From NCBI RefSeq assembly GCF_001757355.1, contig NZ_MINO01000001.1, forward strand, positions 186,001 to 250,000: a stretch of DNA of 64,000 bases. Reading direction: 5' to 3'. The position numbers were made by a program, and so were the translations under genes. Positions 42,981 to 51,613 of this stretch are shown here, piece after piece. The notes under the pieces were generated by a model. The model was not told the origin of the DNA, ran no database searches, and saw nothing but the letters and a program-made list of their open reading frames with translations. Within the stretch, counting starts at the first letter, position 1, and every line of letters begins with the position of its first letter. This stretch comes from Sphingobium phenoxybenzoativorans. Lineage in GTDB: Bacteria > Pseudomonadota > Alphaproteobacteria > Sphingomonadales > Sphingomonadaceae.

Positions 42981-45245
42981 ATGCTTTGCAAATTCTTGAC
43001 GTCATCCGCAATCTTGACTGTGGCCATGCTGAGTGCAGCGGCCGCAAATGCTCAGGAGACGGGTGTCGCACCGCAGGACGCGGCCACTGATCAGGGCGCC
43101 AAAATCGAAGACATCGTTGTAACCGCGCAGCGGCAGGTATCGAGCGTACAACAGACGCCCCTGTCGATCACGGCTATCGGCGGTGACATGCTCAAAGATC
43201 GCGGCATCGCCAATCTCGATGCGCTGACGCGCGCAATTCCCAATGTCAGCTTCTCCCGCATCGGCGGCGACGGGCGTATCTTCATTCGCGGCATCGGCAT
43301 CGAGGGGCTGGACGCAAGTACGGATCCGCGCGTGGCTGTCTACACCGATGACGTCATCAACGCCCGTTCGCAGGCTGCGTTGGCTTCTCTGTTCGATATC
43401 AACCGCATCGAGGTGCTTCGCGGTCCGCAGGGCACCCTATATGGCCGAAACGCCACCGCTGGTGCGGTCAATATCATCTCCAATGATCCTACCGATTCCC
43501 TGGAGGGCTATGCCTCGCTGACGGCCGGCAACTATAACCTGATCCGGGCGGAAGGCGCGATCAGCGGCCCGCTCTCCGATACGGTTTCGGCCAGGCTCGC
43601 TTTCCAGACCAACGACAGGGACGGCTTCGGCAAGAATATCGTAACCGGCAATCCCGTCGACAATGAGCGGAGCAGGGCGGTTCGCGCCAAGCTGCGTTTT
43701 GAACCGACCGACAAGTTTCACCTGACCCTGACCGGCGACTATCGCTGGGAGAAGGATGCTTCCGGCGGTTACGCCTACGTACGGCCGAACCCATTCCTTG
43801 CAGACGTCAATGTCGCAAAGGGCTTTGCACACGCCGCCAGCCGGCGTGACCGCGGCGGTCTCGACCAGCGGCTTTTCATGGAAAATTATGGGCTGACTGC
43901 GAACGCCACGCTGAACCTTGCCGATGATGTCGATCTTACCTCGGTCACCGGCTATCGCCATCTCGACCAGGTGAGCGCAGGTAATGGCGGCGATGACTCG
44001 ACCGCGGTCAGCACGGCGATCGATCTCAATACCAAATCCGACCATTGGTCGCAGGAACTGCGTCTTTCGCTTAAAAAGGGTCCGGTGGACCTGGTTCTGG
44101 GCGGTTTCTACTTCCATGAAAAGAACAGCTTCTCGTTGAACGCTGGCGTCTCCCCACTCTTTTTCGGGGGCACAAATTCGCCAATTTATCAGAGCTTCGG
44201 TCAAGGCGGCACGCAAAAGACGAACGCTTATGCCGCTTTTGCTCAGGCGACCATCCACGCCACGGACAAGCTCGGGATCGATCTTGGCGCACGCTACAGC
44301 TATGAAAAGCGCGACATCAGCCGGTATAACCAGCTCGATTTCGTGAATCTCTACCGGCTCAACGCCCCCCGTGTCGTCGGTTGCGTCGCCCCCCCGATCA
44401 CTGGTTTCGTGTTCGGCGTCACAAGCTGCAGCAGCAGCGGTGTAGACGGGGCTTCCTGGTCCTCTTTCGACCCGAAGGCCACGATCCACTATCAGTTCAG
44501 CGACCGGGTGATGGCCTACGCGACCTATTCTCGCGGCTTCAAGAGCGGCGGGTTTGATTTCACCCAGTTGAAGCCGGCCTTCAATCCTGAAAGGCTGACT
44601 AACTATGAGGCTGGCATCAAGGCCGACATGTTTGATCGCCGGCTCCGCGTGAACCTGTCCGGCTTCTACTATGATTACAGCAACCTTCAGATCACGATCG
44701 TAAACCTGGAACCGCCGACGCCCGGTCCGGTCACGATTAACGCGGCGAAGGCAAGGCTATATGGCGCGGAAGCGGAAATCACCGCTGTTCCGGTCGATGA
44801 TCTGAGGCTCTCGTTCAATCTGGCCTGGTTGCACAGTGAATATCTCGAGCTTTTCGACACCAATATTTACACAGGGCAGGTCGAAAATCTCGCTGGCAAC
44901 CAGCTCACCTCAGCGCCCAAATACAAGCTGGTGGGTGAAGCGGGTTACACCTTCCATGCGGGTTTTGCGGACATCACGCCGCGTGCGGGACTGAGCTGGA
45001 CAAGCCGGGTCCAGTTCTCTCAGTTCAATTATGACTTCCAGTCCCAACCCTCTCGCTGGGAACTGAACCTGTATCTGGACATCGTGCGCAAGAATGATTG
45101 GACGATCAGCGCCTATGGCCGGAACGTGACCAACAAGCTCTACTTCCTGACGAACGTGCCGGATTCAACTTGGTCTGGCGCCGCCATGCTGGGCCAGGCT
45201 GCTCCGCCGGCGACATATGGTCTGTCCGTCACGAAGCAGTTCTGA
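42981..45245 (+). CDS. TonB-dependent receptor of the steroid-like catabolic cluster
   Basis: The ATG at 42981 follows GGGAGGGGG by 7 bp and gives 754 residues. The signal peptide ends ANAQ. The TonB-box region IEDIVVTAQRQVSSVQQTPL, plug motifs IFIRGIGIEG and VLRGPQGTLYGRNATAGAVN, and the C-terminal end GLSVTKQF are all present. This subtype is common beside catabolic genes for hydrophobic or polycyclic compounds in sphingomonads (family knowledge). It heads the SDR, flavoprotein and OYE genes, with a palindrome behind its stop. Confidence 0.93.
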   Translation: MLCKFLTSSAILTVAMLSAAAANAQETGVAPQDAATDQGAKIEDIVVTAQRQVSSVQQTPLSITAIGGDMLKDRGIANLDALTRAIPNVSFSRIGGDGRIFIRGIGIEGLDASTDPRVAVYTDDVINARSQAALASLFDINRIEVLRGPQGTLYGRNATAGAVNIISNDPTDSLEGYASLTAGNYNLIRAEGAISGPLSDTVSARLAFQTNDRDGFGKNIVTGNPVDNERSRAVRAKLRFEPTDKFHLTLTGDYRWEKDASGGYAYVRPNPFLADVNVAKGFAHAASRRDRGGLDQRLFMENYGLTANATLNLADDVDLTSVTGYRHLDQVSAGNGGDDSTAVSTAIDLNTKSDHWSQELRLSLKKGPVDLVLGGFYFHEKNSFSLNAGVSPLFFGGTNSPIYQSFGQGGTQKTNAYAAFAQATIHATDKLGIDLGARYSYEKRDISRYNQLDFVNLYRLNAPRVVGCVAPPITGFVFGVTSCSSSGVDGASWSSFDPKATIHYQFSDRVMAYATYSRGFKSGGFDFTQLKPAFNPERLTNYEAGIKADMFDRRLRVNLSGFYYDYSNLQITIVNLEPPTPGPVTINAAKARLYGAEAEITAVPVDDLRLSFNLAWLHSEYLELFDTNIYTGQVENLAGNQLTSAPKYKLVGEAGYTFHAGFADITPRAGLSWTSRVQFSQFNYDFQSQPSRWELNLYLDIVRKNDWTISAYGRNVTNKLYFLTNVPDSTWSGAAMLGQAAPPATYGLSVTKQF

Positions 45246-45257
45246 ACCAAGGACTAA

Positions 45258-45291
45258 CCTGCCGCTGCCGGTCATGACCGGCAGCGGCAGG
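45258..45291. terminator. 34-bp perfect palindrome after the TonB receptor
   Basis: CCTGCCGCTGCCGGTCA is followed with no spacer by its exact reverse complement TGACCGGCAGCGGCAGG. As RNA it would form a very stable hairpin 13 bp past the stop codon. There is no T-tract, so it could be a terminator, an mRNA 3' stabiliser, or a protein-binding site. Confidence 0.65.
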
Positions 45292-45359
45292 CGAATGTTG
45301 AAAGTACGTTACGGTGAGCCAATCAGCCAGATTGGCCATGATGGCATGCTTGGGAGAGA

Positions 45360-46121
45360 GTGGTGGGTTCACTCGAAGGCAGATGCGCGATTGTGACCGG
45401 CGCGGCCTACGGTATCGGTTTTGCCGCCGCGCAACGCTTTGCGAGGGAAGGCGCCTTTGTCGTCATCGCGGACATCAAGGGGCATGAGGCGGCGGCCGAG
45501 AGTTTGCGGGCGGAGGGTCTGAACGCGCTGGCTGTCTCGGTCGATGTGACTAGCGACGAAGATGTAAACGGCGTGGTCGCACAGATGATGGCGCAACAGG
45601 GCCGTATCGATATTCTGGTGAACAATGCCGCCATTTCCGCCGAATTGCGGCCAGCGCCGTTTGAAACGGCGACTGCCGAGCAATGGCACCGGATTTACGA
45701 CGTCAATGTCGTTGGGGCCTTCCGGATGTGCAAGGCGGTGTCCCCGCATATGAGGGCGGCCAAATGGGGACGCATCATCAATGTGACGTCCGGTGCGGCC
45801 TTTGTCGGGTCGGCCGGGATCATGCACTATGTCGCCAGCAAGGGAGCGATCATCGCCATGACCCGCACGCTCGCCAATGAATTTGGCGTAGACAATGTGC
45901 TGGTGAATGCCGTGTCTCCGGGTTTTACCATTACCGAAAGTGTAAAATCGGCTCCCGAAATATGGGGGGACTATATGGCGCCAGCCATTGCGGCGCGCTT
46001 CATCAAGCGGGACGCGCTGGCACCTGACGTCGCCAATGTCATGCATTTCCTTGCTACCGAAGATGCTTCTTTCATGACCGGCCAGACGCTTACGGCGGAT
46101 GGTGGCACGGTGATGCACTGA
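45360..46121 (+). CDS. Short-chain dehydrogenase/reductase
   Basis: The product has 253 residues; GTG 45360 or GTG 45363 after GGGAGAG is the start. It is a classical SDR with the cofactor motif TGAAYGIG, Asp37-type acidic NAD preference (VVIADIKG), NNAAIS, catalytic Ser in INVTSGAAF and YVASK. The end ASFMTGQTLTADGG is typical. It probably oxidises or reduces a ring hydroxyl or ketone. The neighbours (ketosteroid-dehydrogenase-like and OYE enzymes) suggest a hydroxysteroid-type substrate, which is an inference. Confidence 0.92.
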   Translation: MVGSLEGRCAIVTGAAYGIGFAAAQRFAREGAFVVIADIKGHEAAAESLRAEGLNALAVSVDVTSDEDVNGVVAQMMAQQGRIDILVNNAAISAELRPAPFETATAEQWHRIYDVNVVGAFRMCKAVSPHMRAAKWGRIINVTSGAAFVGSAGIMHYVASKGAIIAMTRTLANEFGVDNVLVNAVSPGFTITESVKSAPEIWGDYMAPAIAARFIKRDALAPDVANVMHFLATEDASFMTGQTLTADGGTVMH

Positions 46122-46238
46122 TTTGGGATTGGCTTTGATGGCTGACCTGCCGGCGGACGGGAAGATTCAGGCCCGACATTATTGGCGGTCAGTACGACGA
46201 TATATTGGCCAGATCGGTCTCGAAGCAGGAGCCTTGTA

Positions 46239-47900
46239 ATGCAAGCCGATGTGGTGATTGTTGGTTCCGGTGCGGCAGGTTTGACCGCAGCCATTCTTGC
46301 GGCGCGCTCTGGCCTTTCGGTTCTCGTGCTTGAAAGCACATCGGTAATTGGGGGAACGTCCGCAATCGCCGGCGGCGGTATCTGGATCCCCAACAATCAT
46401 CTGGCTGCCGCCACGGGTGTCGAGGACAGCAAGGCGATGGCCGAGGCATATCTCCGCGCTGTTCTGGGCAATCGCTATGATGCCGCCAAGATCGATGCAT
46501 TCCTTGAGAATGCGCCGGATATGCTCCGCTATGTTCAAGATGCCACGGACGCCAAATTTATGCCCGTGGCGGTTGGCGATTATGTCCTCGGAATGCCAGG
46601 CTGGACGGCCGGCCGCACCCTCATACCTTGTCCCTATGATGGTAACCGGCTTGGGTCTCTTCTGAAAAAGCTCCGGTCGCCCATACCCGAAATGGGCCTC
46701 TTTAGCGCGATGCAGGTCACCTTTCTTGATCTGGGTATTTTACGGCACTGGAACCGGTCGGCATCGAATTTTATCGGCACAGCCTCACTTCTCGCGCGGT
46801 ATGCATGGGATAAGCTGAGACATGGCAAAGGCGCCCGGCTGGGAAATGGCAATGCGCTGGTGGCCGGCCTCTTGCGTAGCGCCATCGATAGCGGCGTGGA
46901 GATCTGGACCGATGCTCCCGCTCAGGAACTGATCAAGGATCAGGGGCGCGTCACTGGCGTAGTTTGTTTTCGCGAAAACAGGCGCGAGATCATCATTGTA
47001 TCCCGCGCCGTCATTCTCGCTACGGGCGGCTGTGGCGCTAATCCTGAAATGCGGCGCCGCTATATTCCCGACACGATATCCGACCTGTCCCTCCAGCCTG
47101 AAGGGTGCACCGGGGGTGGATTGACGATGGGAGAGGCCGCCGGAGGCCGCATCGAGCATGACAATGAGGATAACGGAATCTGGGTTCCCGTATCAGTGTC
47201 GCAACGCAAGGACGGCAGCATCGCCAAACTACCCTCGCTGATCCTGGAGCGTCATTGCCCCGGGTCGATCATGGTCGATGCGGCAACCGGCCGGCGGTTC
47301 GTTAACGAGGGGCTTAGCTATCAGCATTTCGGCCGCACGGCGATCAAGCATGACATAAGAAAGGCTTATATCCTGAGTGACGCCCCGGCCGTCAGAAAAT
47401 ACGGTCTTGGCATGGTCAAGCCCGCGCCCTTCTCCGTTCGGCCATGGGTGGAAAAAGGATATGTGATCGAAGGCGATACGGTCAGTGATCTGGCCAGCAA
47501 GATTGGCCTCGACGCATCCATCCTCAACAAGACGATAGCCGATTTCAACAGGCATGCAGTGAATGGTGAGGACCCGGAATTTCAGCGTGGTCAGGACAGC
47601 ATATCGGCGGGCGCTGGCGATCCCGAACACAAACCCAATCCAGCGCTTGGGCCACTGAAGACCGGGCCATTTTATGCGCTGCCCATAGTGCCCGGCGACC
47701 TGAGCATCTTTGCGGGTCTGGAGACCGATGCACATGCGCGGGTCACGGACCGGACGGGGAACCCTATTCCGGGCCTGTATGCCGTTGGCCTGGACAGCAA
47801 CAGCCTCTTTCGCGGCTGTTATCCCGGAGCGGGCGCCAGCATCGGTCCGGCGATGACCTTTGCCTATATCGCGGCCAGGGATATCGCCGCCGCCGCATGA
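46239..47900 (+). CDS. FAD-dependent 3-ketosteroid dehydrogenase-like oxidoreductase
   Basis: The ATG at 46239 follows AGGAG; the longer GTG frame at 46182 starts with unrelated sequence. The 553-residue flavoprotein has the dinucleotide motif VVIVGSGAAGLTAAI (residues 5-19), GGTSAIAGGGIWIPNN, GNALVAGLLRSA, and the C-terminal CYPGAGASIGPAMTFAY. These are typical of the KstD/fumarate-reductase flavoprotein family that desaturates 3-ketosteroids. GPFYAL may supply a catalytic Tyr. Related members act on non-steroid enones, so the exact substrate is open. Confidence 0.85.
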   Translation: MQADVVIVGSGAAGLTAAILAARSGLSVLVLESTSVIGGTSAIAGGGIWIPNNHLAAATGVEDSKAMAEAYLRAVLGNRYDAAKIDAFLENAPDMLRYVQDATDAKFMPVAVGDYVLGMPGWTAGRTLIPCPYDGNRLGSLLKKLRSPIPEMGLFSAMQVTFLDLGILRHWNRSASNFIGTASLLARYAWDKLRHGKGARLGNGNALVAGLLRSAIDSGVEIWTDAPAQELIKDQGRVTGVVCFRENRREIIIVSRAVILATGGCGANPEMRRRYIPDTISDLSLQPEGCTGGGLTMGEAAGGRIEHDNEDNGIWVPVSVSQRKDGSIAKLPSLILERHCPGSIMVDAATGRRFVNEGLSYQHFGRTAIKHDIRKAYILSDAPAVRKYGLGMVKPAPFSVRPWVEKGYVIEGDTVSDLASKIGLDASILNKTIADFNRHAVNGEDPEFQRGQDSISAGAGDPEHKPNPALGPLKTGPFYALPIVPGDLSIFAGLETDAHARVTDRTGNPIPGLYAVGLDSNSLFRGCYPGAGASIGPAMTFAYIAARDIAAAA

Positions 47901-47966
47901 CGTTTTACATGGGAGTGGTTGGATGCGCTGCAATTCCCGCTCCCCGTATTGGAGCAAAGACATCAT

Positions 47967-49946
47967 ATGACTGCTGAGGCGCAGGAAATTCAGGGCAACA
48001 GGCTCTTAACACCGGTTCGGGTCGGTACAAGAACGCTCAAGAACCGCGTCGCCATTACCTGTCACGTCTATGGCCTGGAGGTCTATGATCCTGGAGAGAG
48101 CGGGGACAGTCACGCCGGTTATATAGCGCGCCGGGCCGAGGGGCCGGGTCTTATCGGCATTACCGGTATCGTTCCCCCGACAGCCGATGAAATCAGGCCG
48201 GGCATGCTCGAAGGTTTTGCCGAAAAATTCCGCCGGCTTGCCGACATTGTTCATGAACATGGCGGGGTCGCCGTCATCCAGATCCTGGGCACAGGCGCAA
48301 AGTGGCGCAGCGGCCTGTTCGGAAAACGGGTGCCATGGAAGGGGGAGGCGCTTTGGGCTTTTTCGCCGGTGCAATCCGATCTGGGAACTGAAGTGGCGCA
48401 TGCCATGAGTTCCGGCGAGATCGAGTCCCTCATCGAGGGCTGGGGGGTGATGTCCGAAGTTGCCGTTGCCGCCGGTCTCGATGGGATCGAACTGCACGGG
48501 GCGCAGGGCTACCTCTTGCAGCAGTCGATCAGCCCCTGGATGAATTTCCGGAAGGATAAATGGGGCGAGCCCCTGGCTTTCTATAAGGCGGTCCTCGACC
48601 GGACGCGCGCGGCCATAGGGCCGGACGGCATTCTGGGGCTGCGTTATGCGACCGATGATCTCCGCCCGCCGGAACAGGGCGGCCTGGGGCGGGACAGGTT
48701 ACGGGAAATCGCCGTCGAGCTCGTATCCGGCGGCCAGATTGACTATGTTAACCCCAGCGAGGGTTCCGCATCCTATCACTATTCCCATGCGATTGGCACT
48801 TATCGCCGGCCCCATGGAGATTTCCTGCCCGGCGCGTCAGCGCTGCGCCAAGCGATCGGCGCGAAAGTTCCTGTGATTGGCGTTGGACGCATTACCAACG
48901 TAGATCATGCTGAGGCTGCCTTGGCGCGGGGCGACTGCGATATTGTGGGACTGACGCGCGCCCATATCGCCGACCCGGACATTGTGAAAAAACTGTTCAG
49001 GGGTGAGCGTAATCGCATCCGGCCCTGCGTGGGCGCCAATACAGGGTGCATAGATCGCAACGCCCTGGGTCTGCCGGTGCGATGTTTCCACAACCCAGAG
49101 GCGGGGCGTGAAAGCGAGATAGAAGATCTTTCGCAAGTGGATGCGGCCCGTCGAATTTTGGTTGTTGGCGCTGGACCGGCCGGACTTAAAGCCGCTGAGA
49201 TCGCAGCCCGCCGCGGACATCATGTGGTGATCATGGATAAGCGCACATATCCCGGTGGACGGCTGGCGACGATCACTGACAGGACCAGCGCTTACGAAAT
49301 GCTGGGCGCAGTGCATTGGATCGGCAAGGAGCTGGAGTTGCTTGGCGTAGAGATGCGTCTAGGAACCGAGGTGAACGCCGCCTTCTTGGAGAGTGAGAAG
49401 TTCGATTCCGTCATTCTGGCGACCGGCTCCAAACCCGCTGAGCACCGGTTGGACACTGACGGCAGCGTTCCTGTTCTAAGCACCGATGAGGCGATGGAGG
49501 CGCTGTCCGACGGACAACTTACCAATGTGCTTGTGCATGACGTTTTGGGTAGTGAGGAAATTGCGGTTGTAGTGGAGCAATTCGCTGCAGCAGGTGTCAG
49601 AGTTACCACGACCACTCCCAACCCGTCAGTGGGGCAATTCCTGGGCTGGACCCATATGGGCGATCATGTGCCGCGCTTGCTGGCATTGGGCTGCGCTATT
49701 GAGGAGCGGACCATGGTAACGGGCATCGCCGATGGATGCGTGATGACCGTGGATCAACTCAGTGCACAGAAAAAGACCCGCCCGTTCGACGCTTTGATAT
49801 GGGGGCATAGCCGTTTGCCAGATGTGTCGCTTGAAGATGCGGCGCGCCGGGTTTGCGGGGATGTCCACGTCATTGGCGATGCGAATGCGCCTCGCGACGC
49901 CATGCTCGCCTTCCTTCAGGGCGAAACCGCCGGGCGCGCAATCTGA
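47967..49946 (+). CDS. OYE-family NADH:flavin oxidoreductase (BaiCD/BaiH/DCR-like)
   Basis: The 659-residue protein (a TTG at 47919 would add 16) has an FMN barrel with catalytic-type GIELHGAQGYLLQQSISP. A 4Fe-4S region and a C-terminal FAD/NAD(P) half follow (ILVVGAGPAGLKAAEIAARR). The Fe-S motif is unusual: Cys354, then Ala357 where relatives have Cys, then Cys361 and Cys373. The family includes 2,4-dienoyl-CoA reductase and the bile-acid enzymes BaiCD and BaiH. It lies 66 bp after the KstD-like gene, so the pair may reduce and oxidise the same ring system. Confidence 0.88.
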   Translation: MTAEAQEIQGNRLLTPVRVGTRTLKNRVAITCHVYGLEVYDPGESGDSHAGYIARRAEGPGLIGITGIVPPTADEIRPGMLEGFAEKFRRLADIVHEHGGVAVIQILGTGAKWRSGLFGKRVPWKGEALWAFSPVQSDLGTEVAHAMSSGEIESLIEGWGVMSEVAVAAGLDGIELHGAQGYLLQQSISPWMNFRKDKWGEPLAFYKAVLDRTRAAIGPDGILGLRYATDDLRPPEQGGLGRDRLREIAVELVSGGQIDYVNPSEGSASYHYSHAIGTYRRPHGDFLPGASALRQAIGAKVPVIGVGRITNVDHAEAALARGDCDIVGLTRAHIADPDIVKKLFRGERNRIRPCVGANTGCIDRNALGLPVRCFHNPEAGRESEIEDLSQVDAARRILVVGAGPAGLKAAEIAARRGHHVVIMDKRTYPGGRLATITDRTSAYEMLGAVHWIGKELELLGVEMRLGTEVNAAFLESEKFDSVILATGSKPAEHRLDTDGSVPVLSTDEAMEALSDGQLTNVLVHDVLGSEEIAVVVEQFAAAGVRVTTTTPNPSVGQFLGWTHMGDHVPRLLALGCAIEERTMVTGIADGCVMTVDQLSAQKKTRPFDALIWGHSRLPDVSLEDAARRVCGDVHVIGDANAPRDAMLAFLQGETAGRAI

Positions 49947-49990
49947 GATTTTTGGACTTCGGGGTAGCTGCTTAGCATGGCCCATAAAAA

Positions 49991-50033
49991 CGTGCGTTGC
50001 GGCAAAAGTTGACGATTAAGCGCGCAACGCACG
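49991..50033. terminator. Bidirectional terminator-like stem
   Basis: CGTGCGTTGCG (49991-50001) and CGCAACGCACG (50023-50033) are a perfect 11-bp inverted repeat with a 21-bp loop. It lies between the convergent OYE and SnoaL-like genes. The loop is long for a classic terminator. Confidence 0.5.
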
Positions 50034-50064
50034 ATGTTCATGATGCCCCCAGAAGGGGCGCAGT

Positions 50065-50448
50065 TCAGGCGCGAAGCACCTGGACGGCTTTCTCGTCCTC
50101 CACCTGCCAGGTCAGATAGCTGTATCGCTGGATCAGACCGGAAGGCGCGAGGCGCGTGCTAATGAGGAAATAGCGGTTGGACGAGGGGCCAGTCACGAAG
50201 CCTTCGGCCATCACTGTGTCGCCGGACGCGACGAATTTGTCGACCTCATGGTCCTCCGCAAGCTGCTCAGGCGTAGCGGTTCGTTCATAGTCGTAGACGA
50301 GTTCGCTAAAATCCTGAAAGTTGAGCGCTTCGCCGCCACGCAGCGACGGGGAAATGATCATGGCGTCAGGCTCAAAGTGGGTCAGCGCCTCGGCGAAATG
50401 GCCGGTGTCGATCAGCCTCAGATATTCAAGCACATGGTTTGTGGACAT
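50065..50448 (-). CDS. SnoaL/NTF2-like protein A
   Basis: The 127-residue protein fits the NTF2/SnoaL cone fold (HVLEYLRLIDTGHFAEALTH, FEPDAMIISP, YFLISTRLAPSGLI). The fold includes ketosteroid isomerases, polyketide cyclases and the 7-alpha-dehydratases of bile-acid pathways. It is clearly paralogous to the gene 139 bp upstream (shared LRLIDxGxF, PDAMI, YERxAxPEE-like, HEVDxF, Y-L-WxVED). It converges on the OYE gene. Enzyme activity is not shown by sequence alone. Confidence 0.8.
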   Translation of the reverse strand: MSTNHVLEYLRLIDTGHFAEALTHFEPDAMIISPSLRGGEALNFQDFSELVYDYERTATPEQLAEDHEVDKFVASGDTVMAEGFVTGPSSNRYFLISTRLAPSGLIQRYSYLTWQVEDEKAVQVLRA

Positions 50449-50587
50449 ATCTCAACTCCTATGATGCATGGAGGCTGCTGCTCTTCAGCGCCTCCTATTA
50501 TGGTGCGGGTTTCGGCACCCAAAGTCCGTTGATTGATAGATAAGGCGTGAGCTCGCCTACGACCGATATCGCCCTATCCTCTGTGCC

Positions 50588-50989
50588 TTAGCCGCGCAGA
50601 ATCTTGATGGTTTCGGGGTCTTCTACAGCCCAGATCAGAAAGCCATATTTTGTGATCAGCCCTTCCGAATTGTACCGCGCGCTTGTCATGTAATAGCGGC
50701 TTATTCCCGGCGCTTTGATGAAGCCTTCGATGATGCTGGCGCCTTCGATTTCAAACACTCTGTCGACTTCATGATTGCCGGCGCGCTCCTCAGGAGAGGC
50801 GTTCCGCTCATACTCATGGACGAATTCGCGAAACTCCTCGAAATTCATCGGCACGCCATCATTGAACAGCGGCGTGGCGATCATGGCATCCGGCGAAAAT
50901 AGCTTCAGGGATTCGGTGAATTGCCCACTGTCGATCAGGCGCATAAATTCCAGCACCGGATTGGTTTTTGTGGCTGTGATGGTTGTCAT
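50588..50989 (-). CDS. SnoaL/NTF2-like protein B
   Basis: The 133-residue paralogue of the neighbouring SnoaL-like protein has NPVLEFMRLIDSGQFTESLK, FSPDAMIATP, FREFVHEYERNASPEERAGN and a matching C-terminal end WAVEDPETIKILRG. Its ATG follows AGAGGTCACAC. Tandem copies with many replaced pocket residues suggest two related substrates or steps. The functional options are the same as for its neighbour: isomerase, dehydratase or non-enzymatic binding. Confidence 0.8.
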   Translation of the reverse strand: MTTITATKTNPVLEFMRLIDSGQFTESLKLFSPDAMIATPLFNDGVPMNFEEFREFVHEYERNASPEERAGNHEVDRVFEIEGASIIEGFIKAPGISRYYMTSARYNSEGLITKYGFLIWAVEDPETIKILRG

Positions 50990-51599
50990 GTGTGACCTCT
51001 CGGAAAATTGTGATCGGGCTATCTTTTCTTGGAACCCAGAGTGAAGTCTTTGAGCTGATTTGCGCGCTTTAATATTGCTCGTTTGGCATGAGAGCTTGGC
51101 CCGCCCGGCAATGCTGTTCTTCGGACCTGTTGAGAACGAAATATCCAGGGGCTTGCGCCATTCAGGGTCCCGTCTGTCATGGAGGCGCAGCAGTTGTGCG
51201 TCGGTAAGCGCTGATCAGGTGGCAGGGTCCGATGGCCGACAGAGCTCTAACAGAGAGGTTCAGTGGCATCCCGGAGACGTGTCTGAACGAATGAAACCTA
51301 GACGCGTGCTCAAATATACATGGCCTGTTCGTCCAACAATTACCGAAAATATCATTAAGGCGGCATCGGTTTGTCGCATGAACGGATCGGATTGGCGACA
51401 CAATTACGGGAGCTGTCCGAAGTGTTCATGCGCCCGAAAGGTTGGGCCGAACACGCAGAATATCCATAGCGTTCAGGTGTGGATTCGTGCCGCACATCTT
51501 ACGAGGCGAAATGGGAGGGGTTCTGGCAGCCAATGCGCCATCATGCGGTCGGCAGTCGGACGAAGAGCTGCGATCATGCAGGCCCGGCTAGTTGAGTTT
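50990..51599. other. Gap without a supported gene; possible gene remains
   Basis: About 610 bp between the SnoaL-like pair and the OmpA-like gene. A plus-strand frame (51060-51617) is open but its text has no family features and a mixed composition. In another plus frame a short protein-like run (LRELSEVFMRPKGWAEHAEY, near 51405-51464) is closed by a stop, which could be a decayed coding fragment. GC content is lower than in the neighbours. Confidence 0.4.
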
Positions 51600-51613
51600 G
51601 AAGGAGAAGCGCA

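Noticed and set aside
45360-50989. Full steroid-degradation locus
   Set aside because: No ring-cleavage dioxygenase, 9-alpha-hydroxylase, thiolase or CoA-ligase genes are present in the window, so only a partial, steroid-like module can be claimed.
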